Shown here in pieces: positions 22,748-34,764 of a stretch of DNA of 64,000 bases. Within the stretch, counting starts at the first letter, position 1, and each line of letters begins with the position of its first letter. The notes under the pieces are model-generated. The model saw nothing but the letters and a program-made list of their open reading frames with translations, made no database searches and had not been told where the DNA came from. The position numbers were made by a program, and so were the translations under genes. Source of the stretch: Clytia hemisphaerica (taxonomy: Eukaryota > Cnidaria > Hydrozoa > Leptothecata > Clytiidae); assembly GCA_902728285.1 (NCBI GenBank), contig CACVBU010000743.1, positions 2,108,410 to 2,172,409 of the forward strand. Direction: 5' to 3'.

Positions 22748-23289
22748 TGTCCCTAAAAAGTAGAGACAAATCTTACCTTGGTTTATGAAATTCGGTGATT
22801 AGATTATGTATTTTCCCTTTCTTTTCGATCTAACTGTTTGTCTGTTTTGAATGCGTGGGTGGCTCTAAGTCTTGACTTCCGTGGTTTTTGTACAAGTCAA
22901 AATACCCAAAATATAGAATCCAGCACTTCCAACGATTTTTTCAACGTTGACGTGAAACAGCGATAAAGATATATGATACTTCAGAATATGATAAAATATG
23001 AGTTTCACTTTATAGATTTGTGTGTCTTGACTTGTTCTTAAACGTTGTCAAAATACCAACTGAGTTCAATCTGATAGATATTGCGTTTTATCATTTTTTC
23101 GCTCCACTTGAGGTTCGATGTAACACGATCTTTTGTCGGTTTTTGTCGCTTGATTGTCGGTTTTCGGCTTTGTCTCCTGTTTATTTTTGTGTTTTTGAGC
23201 CCAGTTTGAATGAAAAAGATTGGAGGTGGTACTTTTTTTGTTTGTTTGTTTGTTCAATTGCGTTTTGATGGTAAGAGTTTTACTTAAAT

Positions 23290-23480
23290 GTCGAGTACAC
23301 GTTTTTTTATAAGAACTAACTAAAAAACTCTACTCTAAAACACCTGATTTCTTAGGATAATTGACAAAAATACTCACAAAATGGTGAAAATAAGAACATG
23401 TTAAGAACATTTTTAGGCTTAAAACTCAAAAAATTAAGAGCATCCGAAGACTTCAAAAATTTTGGATGTTCTTATAAAAA
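23290..23480 (-). repeat. GTTCTTAT dispersed repeat, copy 2 (inverted)
   Basis: Begins GTACACGTTTTTTTATAAGA and contains the inverted words of the family, including CTCACAAAATGG and AAGAACATGTTAAGAACAT. See 19985-20205. Confidence 0.6.
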
Positions 23481-24079
23481 AAGGGGAAGGGCTTCGGCAT
23501 CGAGGTAGGTGAATATATGTCGGTCTTTTTCTGAGTGCTCGTCCCATTCCCCTCCGGTTCCAGATTACCAGAAACAAAATTTCCAGTTTGCTAAGATTAG
23601 ACTTCCTGTTTTCAATAAGCATCTGCTCATCCTCTAGCGAAAAGAGTTTCTTATAGGAAGTATATCTATATGTTATAGAGGTATGCGACTCACTTCATGT
23701 TTTCAACTGAAACCGCAGATTTTTCTTTATTTTTTAAAGAAAGAATCTCATGAACATTTTTAGGCAAGTCTTTCTTTATGTACAGTCTGTTTCATTGTGT
23801 TTTTCGCGTATAACGTAGCGTATGACCTCTGCCACAATCAATTTAGCATTTTCCTTACATATCGAGTCTGTTAGCAGGCACCTGGGGCCATGAAAAGACC
23901 GGATAGATTTCTTGGTCAATCAAAAACGAAATCATAGAAGGTAAACGCACAATAACGAAAGATAAAATAGGTCTCACAGTATAGGCAAAAAAACCTTAAA
24001 ATTGTCACTTGTATCCAATGCTCAGTCTAGTTCCTTACCCGCGTTATTATAAGCGAGCGTAATCTATTCTTTTGCAATA

Positions 24080-24534
24080 GACCTTTTCATGAATTACGTG
24101 ACGAACATCACTTGTCTCATTTTGAAATTATTGCCATGGTGATTAACTCCCAGCAGATTTGATCAAAACTACTTCCTATTCATAAAAATCATTCAATGTC
24201 TCAAGAGGGGGGGTTGTACTTTTACGGTGTGACGGGATTGGCCCTTTTATAGTACGGTATTACGGGATTTGACGAAAAAAAAGACGGGAAAACGGTATTT
24301 TAAAATCAGACGGTGACGGTATTTGGCCTTACTTTTTGTCATTATGCCGGTATTTGAACCTGTACAAATCGGTGTGACGGTGTTGTTGTTTTTTTCCCGA
24401 ATTCCGGGATTCAGCAAAAAATTTGACGGGAAAATGTTATTTCGAACCCCTACAAACCCGCCCCCTCAAGAGACATGGTAGTTGTTTGAATACGAGGCAA
24501 GTGATGTTCGTGATGTAACTTATGAAAAGGTCAA
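24080..24534. mobile_element. Inverted-repeat element with ACGG-rich core
   Basis: The left arm (GACCTTTTCATGAATTACGT, then GACGAACATCACTTG) is inverted at the right end (CAAGTGATGTTCGTGATG, then TTATGAAAAGGTC). The arms are about 45 bases with few mismatches. The core (24215-24430) is a degenerate array of words such as ACGGTGTGACGGGATT, TACGGTATTACGGGATT and GACGGTGACGGTATT. Confidence 0.75.
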
Positions 24535-25870
24535 TTCAAAGATCCCGTGTGGTTTGTCATTCCTTATTTCCGGACCACTTAAACCGCAACTGGTCTTTTT
24601 CTAATCCGAAAAAAAAACCGCATTCGATCTTTGCATCATCTAAATAACCTTTGAATCTTCTTTTGCAATCAACACGATCTTACTGCGTGATTGCGCCAAT
24701 TCTTAGTTCATGGTAAGTCGACCAAGTTAGACGACTACTTCAGACATAGTAGAAATAAAGCAAAAAGTAATGGAAGGGAACTATTTTATTAGTTTTATAC
24801 AAAACTAAATCCCGTAACAATAATCGTATTATCATATAACGCCTATACTACTGTACTACACGCATTATAAACGACGCCAGTCTAAGTTCATGGCAGATTA
24901 TGGCAGAATATTTCACACGGCAAATGTATGGTAGACCAGAATCATCCATTGAAGGCACAATCTCGTGTATCTTTTCTCATTTGCGATCAAATTCTTATCC
25001 TGCGAGGATGCGGATTAAAAATCCGTTTTGTGGTAAAATCTTTCAAAGTTCATGAGGAGATTGCTTCTGCAAATTTGAAATTTTCACATTCTTAAATTCA
25101 GTAGATCTCACCCTAACTTACATAACTTAGCCAGAACTAAATTATCTCTCAAGAATAATAAAAGGCTACTTGTTTTTCGTATACCAACACTTGACGTTTA
25201 TCGTGAAGGCACTCTAGTCTTTATTTGTTTCTAGTTGACTAGTATTTTTGATTGAATTTATAACTTAATTTTTTTCGACCAATCAATAAGTTGACACGTG
25301 GGAAATCTATGTTAGGCTGATGTTAAGATTTCCATCACGATTTTTTATTTTTTGTTGTCAAATTTTTGTTTTGTCAGTAATCATGTGATATTGAACCATG
25401 TGTTGAAAAGAAAAAATAATGTTTTGAAATTTGATGCCACTCGCTGTATGACGATGGGTATAGGAAATACAGATATCTCAACCAAAACACTGGATGAGCT
25501 TTTCCCTGTCCATGGTACCATCTTGAATCATATAACCACATTCCTCACTATTTTGCTTACAATATTAATTTGAACAAATGCACCCTCAAATAAACGCTCT
25601 TGCTATAGACTAAAGGATTTCATAAATGCATGGGGCGTTTATTCGAGGTAATACGATACAAGCCCTGAAGTGTTGTCGCGTTTCAATATTTGGCAAGGAC
25701 GAAATACACATGCTAAATAATCTACCAATTTTAGCTTCATCTAGTTGTATTTTTAAGACATCTGTGGTAAGAAATACCTTTTTCTTACGCAGGTGATGTA
25801 GATTTTTTTTTTGACATTAGCTATCAATTACTTACATTCTTTGTCCCATTTCAATTGGAATCGTCACTTA

Positions 25871-26302
25871 CTTTAGGCGTACAAACTTTCGCGATCAGAA
25901 ACTTTCGCGAGGACGAAAAATCGCGAAATTCACGACATTTACTTTCGCGAATTTAACGGAAAGGTATTTTTTGCGAGTATAAACTTTCGCGAATCAAGAC
26001 GTAAAATTGAGAATTTTCACATGAAAAAATGGCTTAGAGACACAAATACTTCTTGGGTTGGCTTGAAACATTTGTCCTTTGACTTATTTGTCTTTTAGCA
26101 GGCTAAAAAGTGCCATAAAAGTTACATTTTATTCAAAGTTTGAAGTTTTACAGATTTTCTATTTTGTCAAGAATTTTTCGCGAGCATAAACTTTCGCGAA
26201 TGGCCCTTCCTAGAATTTTTAAAGACATTTACTTTCGCGAAAAGGGCCAAAATTCGCGAAAATCGTGAAAGTTTCTGCTCGCGAAAATTTCTACGCCTAA
26301 AG
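25871..26302. mobile_element. CGCGAAA-family MITE, copy A
   Basis: TA-flanked (25869-25870, 26303-26304). Left end CTTTAGGCGTACAAACTTTC followed by GCGA words; right end inverted (ctacGCCTAAAG). The subterminal regions repeat CTTTCGCGA and GCGAAAGTTT in inverted orientation. It is highly similar to copy B at 50124-50515. Confidence 0.85.
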
Positions 26303-26572
26303 TATTTGAGAGGCTTTTTTAGAGAACAGGATTTTTGGCCACACAAAATGAATGAAACGGGGGGTACTTAGGCAAAATGGGTACCGGGTATGTGCGAGCC
26401 ATAAGGGTCCCTTTTCACACCCTCAAATATACGAAAATCGAAAATCAACTCCCTCTAAGGCTCATAAATTCGTGAAATTTGGAATGAAATTTGAAAATAT
26501 TGGCTGAAATTTTGGGAAAATAGTCTCTTTGAGGGTCAACCCCCCCACTCAGGATTTTCCCTCTTGTATATA

Positions 26573-26734
26573 CAATAGAGTCTCTTTTACTCGAACCTCT
26601 ATAACTGGAATCTCGAACAGGTTTTCTCGTCCTTTCAGTTAACAATACTAAACCAATCCCCATAACTCGAAATTTCTTTAACTCGGACAAACTTGTATTA
26701 CCTTTGCAGGCTCGAGTTTATGGAGACTCAACTG
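26573..26734. mobile_element. pogo-type MITE
   Basis: TA-flanked, with left end CAATAGAGTCTCTTTTACTC and inverted right end GTTTATGGAGACTCAACTG. Internal words CTCGAA and CTCGGAC fit the pogo MITE family in this window. Confidence 0.6.
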
Positions 26735-27538
26735 TACAGCCGTATTACAGACTATGTCGAAAACTCTCCCTACTGAAAAAAAACTGCCCAAAAGTTTTTC
26801 CCATTGAACCTACTGTGAAAGCCGAGAGGTCAAAAAATTATCTCCTGTAGGAAGAATACCTCCATTGGGAAAACTGCTAAGAGTAACATTACATAAATTG
26901 TCGTTACATATCCTTCCTTTTCCATGTGGTTTATTTTTAAGTAAAGATCTTTTTTTCCTCTCTGCTTAAGTATGTATGTGGCCGGTAGGATTTTGCGTTA
27001 AAAGCCATTTTGAGTGGGAAAAATTTGTAAATTCTTTGTGAACTATTACAACTGTTAACTATAATTTAAGTAGCCTGGGAATCCAAGCTCATAATTGGGA
27101 ATCCCCGGGGGGGGTACTACCCCTGTCGACCGACGGGGGTGCTCCGCCGAGGTTCGAAAAATGGACCCTACGTGGGAATCGAAATTTGCGAAAAAAGTGA
27201 CCCTGAATGGGACTGAAATTCCGAAATTTTCTCAAATTTTCTACTTTTTCCCCAAATTTTCCAAAAATAGGCACCCTACGAGGGACTGATTTTTCTATTT
27301 TCGTGTTTTTGCGACCCTACCAGGGACTCGTGGAGGTTAAAAAAGGTACCCTGACCAGCGGAGCATCCCCGTAACCCATTTTGCCCTCTCTTTCACAAGC
27401 TCTAAAGACTTTCAAAACTACTAAAAACCACATCAAAACATCAGCCACGTGTGTTTAGACTTCCAGCCAACAGCCAAAATTTTTAAATTGTCTGCAAAAA
27501 ATTGAATCAAAGTCTGAAGACAAGTCACGATTTCACTC

Positions 27539-29223
27539 AAAATTTTTGAGTCTGCTAAATGACGTTCCCTATGTGCCCACGTGCCCTAATCTTTTTGACG
27601 TGCCTTCGTGCCCTACATGCCTGACGTGCTCACGTGCCTTACGTGCCCAACGTGCTTGCGTACTTACGTAACCTCCGAAATTTTACGTGCCTGACGTGCC
27701 TACGTGCTTACGTGCCCAAAGTTTTGACGTGCCCTCAAATTTTGACGTGCCCTCGAATTTTGACGTGCCCTCGAATTTTGAGGTGCCCTCGAATTTCGAC
27801 GTGCCCTCAAATTTCGACGTGCCCTCAAATTTTGACGTGCCCTCGAATTTCGACGTGCCCTTGATTTTCGACGTGCCCTCAAATTTCGACGTGCGTGCCC
27901 TCGAATTTCGACGTTCTCGAATTTTTTTCTTGAACAAATCTGGTATTTTTATTGTTATTTCTTGTTTTTTTCTGAAACGAAAGACTTCTTTATTCTACCA
28001 CTCGTTGTCGGAAAAAATCTGTTTCGGAAAACTAGCTCAGCCGTCAAAAGTATTGTCGGACTTTTTTGCGGTCGGACTAGAAAGTGTCGGACTTCTGAAA
28101 ACTCTCCCTTCTTTTTTAGAACTTTGTTACTTCAATCAAATAGACAGTAGTGTTTATAAAAAAGGTTGATTTTGGTTGGATTGGTTCTGTTGCAGGATTC
28201 TTCATATTTTTTTCATCCAACCTCTTTTAACCTCAACATCTTATCTACATACTTAGATATGAAGTGTATAAATTATAATAAAGAAAATAGTGTTGTTTAT
28301 AGCACGAGTTTACTTTATTGTTTGCTCCCAATCTGGACACATACTAATTTCACAAACGAGAAAAATTCCTTCCAGATACACAGTTGGTTGTAGCAAAATA
28401 AAAAAATATGATCTAGAGGGATTTTTTACCATTTAGTTTACCCCAATTGACAAAGAAAACAAATTTTCTTTTTATTCTATGGACCGTCCACATAGTACGT
28501 AACGCACTAAGGAGAGGGTTCTTCCCAAAAGCGTATGCTTGCGTACAGGGGGAGGGGAGCGGCCAAAGGAAAATGTACGTAGAGAAAAGATTTTCATAGC
28601 CTTTTTTGCTTATTTCTTTGTCGACTTTTACGCTTCTTATACGCATCAAGGAAAAGAAAAAGTTTCTTAATAAACATTGAGTTTTATTTGAAATGAAATA
28701 TGATATAGTGCGTACAGGGGGAGGGGGTACTCGATTTTCGATATTTTAGTGCGTACGTACTATGTGGACGACCCCCTACGAAATTTTGGAGTCTGCTAAA
28801 TGACGTGCCCTAGAAAATATAAGAAAGAGGCTCGTAAATGATAAAAGATCGTGCAACTATTCTTCCTCTAAAAGCTACCTACTAAGTTAGCCTAATTATA
28901 AAAATACCAGATTTGTTCAAGAAAAAAAAAAATATTAGGGCACGTCGAAACTCGAGGGCACGTCGAAATTTGAGGGCACGTCAAAATTTGAGAGCACGTC
29001 GAAATTTGAGGGCACGTCAAAATTTGAGGGCACGTCAAAATTTGAGGGCACGTCAAAACTTAGGGCACGTAAGCACGTAGGCACGTCGGGCACATCAAAT
29101 TTTGGAGGGCACGTAAGCACGCAAGCACGTTAGGCACGTAAGGCACGCGAGCACAAAGGCACGTAGTGCACGATGGCACGTCAAAAAAATAAGGGCACGT
29201 CATTTAGCAGACTCAAAAATTTT
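27539..29223. mobile_element. 1.7-kb element with long TIRs built of 18-mers
   Basis: Outer ends AAAATTTTTGAGTCTGCTAA (left) and its inverted copy (right) bracket arms of about 300-400 bases. In each arm tandem copies of an 18-base unit of type GACGTGCCCTCAAATTTC are arrayed (about ten left, seven right), preceded by degenerate ACGTGCC words. The arms end with an inverted AGATTTGTTC / GAACAAATCT pair. The GAGTCTGCTAAATGACGTGC end motif recurs internally near 28791. The unit translates as repeated FDVPSN, which I regard as non-coding. No target duplication was identified. Confidence 0.8.
28481..28775. mobile_element. Nested inverted-repeat element
   Basis: Inside the 1.7-kb element, the left end GTCCACATAGTACGTAACGC and right end GCGTACGTACTATGTGGAC are inverted copies. 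Next to each is a GCGTACAGGGGGAGGGG-type word, here direct. It looks like an independent insertion. Confidence 0.65.
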
Positions 29224-29929
29224 ATGTGCTTGTTACATTTTCGAATTTATCTTCTATACTAATTGAGTTTATGAAAAATTTCTGTAACACTAGCCCAGTA
29301 ACATATTAAGGTTTCTAAAATTTGAACGCCGCGGCTGGAGAACCTAACCACCTTCTATACAAAAAGTCTCGCGCTAAGTTTGACAAGCGTAGAAAACTCG
29401 GATTAGAGAAGACTCTACACTGCTATTTGTAAACGAAAAAAGTTCCGACGTCAATTTCATGAAAAAGTACTGCGACGTCACAAAGTTTCAAATAAAAAGG
29501 TGTGGCATTTTTGTTGCACGATTTCGAATTATTTTATATAAACACACGCAACAATATCCAACATTGTTGTTTGATGATTAAACTTCGTCTAACATTATTT
29601 AAAAAGGTTTCAATGTTGGTTGCATTGCATATGCGCCGGTCTTAAGCTGTCCACATGTGAAGCCAACAAACGGGAAAACCTTCAGTGCTCAATCGCAAAG
29701 CGCGAGCCTCTCCTTCACAACTAAGGCTTTTTCTTTCCTAGAAGTAACCCTCTCGCCACCTCAGACACCTTTGGGCGTCTGCAACGACGGTTACCCTCGA
29801 TAATTTGGACAGGGTCACTATGGCATTTCATTGAACACAAACTTCCGTTATCTTAAAAAGACATATCATCGAGGCTTACAGACACAAGTATAATTTTTAT
29901 TATTGTATTCGGCATTTTAAGCCAAAACG

Positions 29930-30976
29930 ATGTCAGGAATTAACCCACATTATAGTATTTTAAAGGCTTTTGATGTACAAGCAAAACCGTTAACGGCGTT
30001 TGCGACGACGGGAGGCAACTTGGTAAGGCAACTAAGTCAAAAGACAAAAGTTTTAATCCAATCCAAGAAGTATCTTGTCACTCTTAGCTATTTTTCGTGT
30101 GAAAATTTTCATTTTATGTCTCGATTTGCGAAAGTTTAATGCTCGCGAAAAATGTTTTTATGTTCGAAGTCGCGAAAGTGAATGTCGTGAATTTCGCGAT
30201 TTTTCGACTCTCACCTAATGACGAGGACCCATGTAAGGAGAGTACTTATTTTGGAGAGCAGCAACATTCTTATTGATAAGAACTTATTTTGGCGAATCGT
30301 CAAACTTTTTAATTTTGGCTAGAACTAATATTGGCGAATGTAGCGTAAAAGAAAAGAGGTGTCGAAATTAGTAATCGAAGGAGTGTTTTGGAAGCCCGCC
30401 CCCCCCGCCCAATCAAGCAAGTGGATCCGCTGGGGGGAAGGGGTTCGTCTTACTACTCTGCACTCACGGTTTTAAGGGTTTTCAAAGAGACCTTTAAAAG
30501 TTTCTGAGTGCGATCCGTTAATGAAGAACCTATAAGGTCTGATTCTATTCTAGCCCCCAAGGGTTTCATTTCCAACAAGACCTTAATATGTCCCGACGTA
30601 GACCAAATAGGGTCTGATTCTATTTTCAGACCTTACGGGTGTGGTTCTGTATAAGACCTTTTAAGGTTCCTGTAAATACTCTTAGAGGTTTAAATTTAAA
30701 TGAGACCCTTTAAAATTAAGACCCTTCAGTTCGTTATCGAAGAACCTCAAGGGTGTTGACATGGATGAGACCTCTTGAAATAGACTGCTAATGGTTTCCT
30801 TTACTTTTCTTCAGGTTCCAGCTTACAGTTTGCGATGGATGTTGCCTGATTTAGCCAGAGTGTATTACTCGAGCAAGTTAAATTCCAGCTACTTTAAGGG
30901 CAGAAACTTTCGCGGACAGAAACTTTCGCGTTTTTCGCGTTTTTGGCATTTTTTCGCGAAAGTTTCTGCCAGGTAA
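29930..30976 (+). CDS. Candidate two-exon mini-gene
   Basis: Exon 1 (29930-30022, 31 codons) begins MSGINPHYSILKAFDVQA and ends at a strong donor (GTAAGG), phase 0. A plausible exon 2 opens after TTTTCTTCAG at 30815 (VPAYSLRWMLPDLARVYY). Exon 2 then runs into a CGCGAAA-family transposon at 30892, and the frame ends at TAA 30974-30976 within it; a donor-like AGGTAAGA overlaps that stop. The region before exon 1 is richer in CpG, as for a promoter. No family is recognised. Possible readings are a short gene with an exonised transposon, exons of a larger gene, or chance. Confidence 0.3.
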
Positions 30977-31419
30977 GAAATTAAACAAGAAATTCGCGTA
31001 AGTTAATTTCGCGAAAAATGAAATTTTACTAAAAATCGCGAAAGTTTTTTCCAAGTTTTAAAAGCTGAGGAGGAGAGTCGATATTATCGATATTATCGCA
31101 AGGACTAGGATTCGGAATGGGAGGAAGAAGTGCAAATAGTTTATCTTTCATTTATTTGATATCACTCTTTCATATCACTCTTTCGATTGAAGAAAAAAAT
31201 GAGATTTAAATAATTTTTTATTCACTTTCCCTAGCCACTCGTGAAAGTTATTGGTACTAAAATTGAACATTCACAAAAAACCGCGAAAGTTTCTTCCGTA
31301 AATTTTCTTCAAAAAGTAAAAATCGCGAAACTTAAATACGCGAAATTTCGCGACTTTTCGGTCTCGCGAAAGATTTTGCCCGCGAAAGTTTCTGCCCTTA
31401 AAAGTCTCTGCCCTTAAAG
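30892..31419. mobile_element. CGCGAAA-family MITE, copy C
   Basis: TA-flanked (30890-30891, 31420-31421), with ends CTTTAAGGGCAGAAACTTTC and inverted CTGCCCTTAAAG. Numerous GCGAAA and TTTCGCG words lie near both ends. It is a subfamily distinct from copies A and B (AAGGGCAGA instead of AGGCGTACA). Confidence 0.8.
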
Positions 31420-31421
31420 TA

Positions 31422-33200
31422 TTCGTTTCCTCTTTCATTCCTGTTTGTTAAGAAAAATTATTACCAATCGAAACCTGCTTACTCTATTTTTGTAATGTTT
31501 AAAGTTGCATAAAGTTTACTGAAGAAAAATGCATAACTTTAGGTTATTCGAATCTTTTCCTAGGTTTTAAGTGAGCCCAACAGAATATCAGATTTATCTA
31601 TCTTTATTATTCGTCAAGCTTTTTGGGTCCACATTATCAAGATTTTTGGTGTTTTCCACAATCCTTACATGTTTCTCTCTAGAGGTCTTGCATGGACTTG
31701 AAACTTGACATATCTGGGCTCTTTAACCCTTTCCGTGCCGATGTCGGCAAGAGCATTTTCGATTTCTTTGCTGAGGTTTTTGAAGTTTATTGAAAGTTCG
31801 ATTTTATATAAGATGATTTTCATAATTATACATTTTTCAACTCAAAGTAAACACATATCACTAGTATAAAGCTAAATCTGTTGATAAACTCTGTGGTCGC
31901 TCATGTCGGTATATGCCGACATCTGGTAAATAGGTCGTACCTTCATTTTTTCCGTGGCAAATAGGTCGAACCTTGATAAAAATACGCACGGCAGTTAAAG
32001 GGTTAGTATGGTAAGAGCTCGTAGACTTTGGGCTTTAAACATGAAATTGACTTAAGATCGATGCTGAAGAAAAAAATAATTCTTAACATTATGACGTCAT
32101 CTGATGACAATGACTTTCAGCCTTGATTGTTCTTTCTGACTGGCGACTTCAAATCCAAAGAAATCCATCCATTGTCTTTTTCATTAAAGTCTATCCCTAT
32201 CAGTTAAAATTACTATATCATGCTTCTTGGATGAGCGTCATAGTCGATATTTTTATTCCCGTCGTTGAAAACACAACTTACAAAAAGTCATCAATGCTTT
32301 GTAAAAAGAGTCAGTGATAGAGAATCATAACATAAAGTCTGTCTATTATTTCGATTCAATTAAAGTGACATTTCCATAATTAAAAGTTTAGTAATTACTG
32401 TTATACATTTGGGGATCATGTAAAAGATTTCTTTCGAAATAAACTCATTTCAACTACACTTGGAGGTTTCTGGGGAATTCGTAAATAGTAAACTGACTGA
32501 TACAGTCTGCTAGACATTAATATGGTAATATTTGCTCTTCATCTTCGATTTTTTCTACAGTGATTAGATTGACACATGCGCGATAAAATTTCTATTATTT
32601 GTCTTCAGAGGTTACTATTTTCTTTGAAAACTTAACCTCTGATACTCAGGGTAGACCAATTAGTGAAGTATCTTGTAAAAATTCCAGCTCATCTCAATTG
32701 AATACCCTCCGAAAAGTATTTTTCGGCCATCCACAAAATTAAATTCCCGCCAAAATTTCTTCGCTTAAGGTATTATGTTATTCCCTATATTTGATTTAAT
32801 TCTGCTTACTAGTTTTGAAAAAAGTTAGAAAAGGCCGTAAATAGTGATAAGTTTCTATGTGGGTGTACTTATGTCTATTTATTCCACTTTCGATGTTTTT
32901 GAATTTTGGTTTTATTTTTATCGAATTGTTTGGGGCGTTTGTGTTTGATAATTTGAAATACTTATCAAAGTTTTACAATGAATCATAGGCAGAAAGTACT
33001 GGCTTGGCTTAGGTAACTTAAAGAGCCAGCAGCTCTACTCTTAGCATCGGACGTTAGGTTGTGTAACTGCCAAATAGCAGTTGTTTTTGTATACTTTTAA
33101 TTTGAGCGTCAGTTTATTGGGGGATTGTCTATTTATTTGTTAATTATCATGTAATTATGTGATACGTATTCCCTTAGGCTTGCTCTCCTTCGTGTGTTTC
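31422..33200. other. Intergenic DNA left of the LINE
   Basis: No exon supported. It holds the piggyBac-like MITE at 31727 and a partial copy of the AGCTGGAGTTTTTAC element near 32655-32695. The rest is AT-rich with nothing recognised. Confidence 0.4.
31727..32002. mobile_element. piggyBac-like MITE
   Basis: Preceded by TTAA and followed by TTAG. Ends CCCTTTCCGTGCCG and inverted CGGCAGTTAAAGGG. The interior has the word ATGTCGGCA and its inverse TGCCGACAT. The CCCTTT-type ends and TTAA target are characteristic of piggyBac elements. Confidence 0.7.
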
Positions 33201-33296
33201 TCTTTGTCTAGCGTCTAGTAAGTAAGTAAGTAAGTAATGAATTTTTTTGTCTTAATAAGCGAGACGAGCGACCACACTCATAGACATAAAACTAAA

Positions 33297-33890
33297 CTAA
33301 GGAGGTGGCCGCACGCTACAAGTAAAAATATTTTCTAAGATCTTACTAAGATACATTGAAAATAATTTTTTTAATAGCAATAAAGAAATGAAAAATTCAG
33401 AACCAAACTCGAAAATCGTAAAAATTAAGTATATAGAGGAGAGGAAATATAATCTTGTTAAATCTTTGAGACGATCCAATGTTAGTGTAGAGATGTTGTC
33501 ATAGGCTAGGTATTTTTGTATTTCGTTCCAAATCGAAATAGATTGGTATAAAATTGAGTAATTACCATAAGTCACTGTGGTTACTTCAGGATTTTTTAAA
33601 AGACCAGACTTACAACGAATAACATTATGACGGTCAGTATCATTTAGACGCCTATATTCAAGACTTTGCAAAAGAGGAAGAGGTAGCTTGTGATTTAAAA
33701 GTTTAAACAGTAAAATAAAATTTAAGTGTTTGACAAAGTCAAAAAAGGAAAGAAGTTTAAAATCCAAAAGAAGGGGAAAATAATGTGCACGAAAATCAGA
33801 GAAGGACATAATTCTAAGAGCTTACTTCTGGAGAATAAGAGCTCGTTTCGAGTTTGGCCTTGTACGTTGGCCCCAAATTTGGGCTGCATA
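33297..33890 (-). pseudogene. LINE reverse transcriptase C-terminal fragment
   Basis: The frame reads through AAQIWGQRTRPNSKRALILQ, a stop, then ALRIMSFSDFRAHYFPLL and continues about 165 codons. This is the conserved region after the polymerase domain of CR1/jockey elements. It is cut off from the polymerase domain by the piggyBac-like MITE at 33933. Confidence 0.75.
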
Positions 33891-33932
33891 TGAAAGATGA
33901 AATTGGGAAAGAGAAAATTATAATGATGTTAA

Positions 33933-34362
33933 CCCTTTAACGACTGGGTCTTTTTATTTGTCCGTGCCTAAAATACCGCGGCTTTTTGAACTGACTGTTC
34001 TTAAAATACCGAGCCTTTCTCCGGAGGTGGTTGATAAAATACCGCGACTTTCTTACGACCCGTGCCAAAAAGACTGAATGACGAAATAACTCGGCAAAAA
34101 GTACTTTAGGGGTTCGCGACTGCGAGACTAGCCTAGAAGTACACAACTAAAAAGTTACAAGAGAAAATTACATAGAGAAAATGGTCAGGAATTATAAAAA
34201 AGACTCATATCAGCATGATTGAAATAAACAATAACTTCTTTTGCAACTTTTGAATTTTGTTTTGGAAGTTGGACTTAAAAAATATTTTACGAATTTCTTC
34301 GGCATCAGTATTTTTGGCATGGAACGCGATGACGAGATATCTCGTCATCGGTCATTAAAAGG
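33933..34362. mobile_element. piggyBac-like MITE inside the LINE
   Basis: TTAA at 33929-33932 and 34363-34366 flanks ends CCCTTTAACGACTGGG and CGGTCATTAAAAGG. Internal AAAATACCG words recur, and a hairpin GACGAGATATCTCGTC lies near the right end. It separates two LINE reading-frame segments, so it is younger than the LINE. Confidence 0.78.
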
Positions 34363-34475
34363 TTAAGGTTTTTTTGTTGACATAGTGTCGAAGTTTACTC
34401 AGAGCCCCATTGGCTCTTTTTAATTTGTTACATACAAAATTGACGTGATGTTTCCAGTTCAGATGCTCGTCAATA

Positions 34476-34727
34476 CACTCTTCTCGAGATACATAAATTT
34501 ATTGTTGTCCTCGTTTTCAAACAGATTTCATTGCTATAAAATTACATATTCACAATGATAATTGTGTTGTTTACACCTCATGAGACAATTTGAATTTCAA
34601 GTACTTTTGCTTTAGAGTTAATGTTTGCCTTTTGGGAATTTAAATTGGTTTAAATGTATAATTTCATAGCAATGAAATCTGTTTGAAAACGAGGACAACA
34701 ATAAATTTATGCATCTCGAGAAGAGTG
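34476..34727. mobile_element. 252-bp MITE with about 70-bp TIRs inside the LINE
   Basis: TA-flanked (34474-34475, 34728-34729). The ends read CACTCTTCTCGAGATACATA and its inverse with single mismatches, and pairing continues through GTTGTCCTCGTTTTCAAACA and CATTGCTAT. The element can fold into a hairpin with a loop of about 110 bases. It interrupts the LINE polymerase region. Confidence 0.88.
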
Positions 34728-34764
34728 TATATACACGCCAAGATATCTCACAACTTTGCTTGGC

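Larger units (their letters stand above)
20731..29929. other. Repeat-rich gene desert
   Basis: About 9 kb in which I find no convincing exon on either strand. It is mostly the mobile elements and repeats listed separately, G-run and CCCCGGGG-type patches (22250-22530, 26350-26400, 27100-27360), and AT-rich filler. Confidence 0.45.

Noticed and set aside
27727-27910. CRISPR array
   Set aside because: The units are directly adjacent without spacers, the arm is mirrored at 28935-29120 in a TIR element, and the genome is eukaryotic.
27634-29120. Repetitive proteins of FDVPSN, RARRNS or FEGTSK type
   Set aside because: Different frames and strands of the same 18-base repeat in the inverted arms; a unit length divisible by three keeps any frame open.
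33937-34146. 69-codon minus-strand frame with RKxRYF repeats
   Set aside because: It lies entirely inside the piggyBac-like MITE and reflects its repeated AAAATACCG words.
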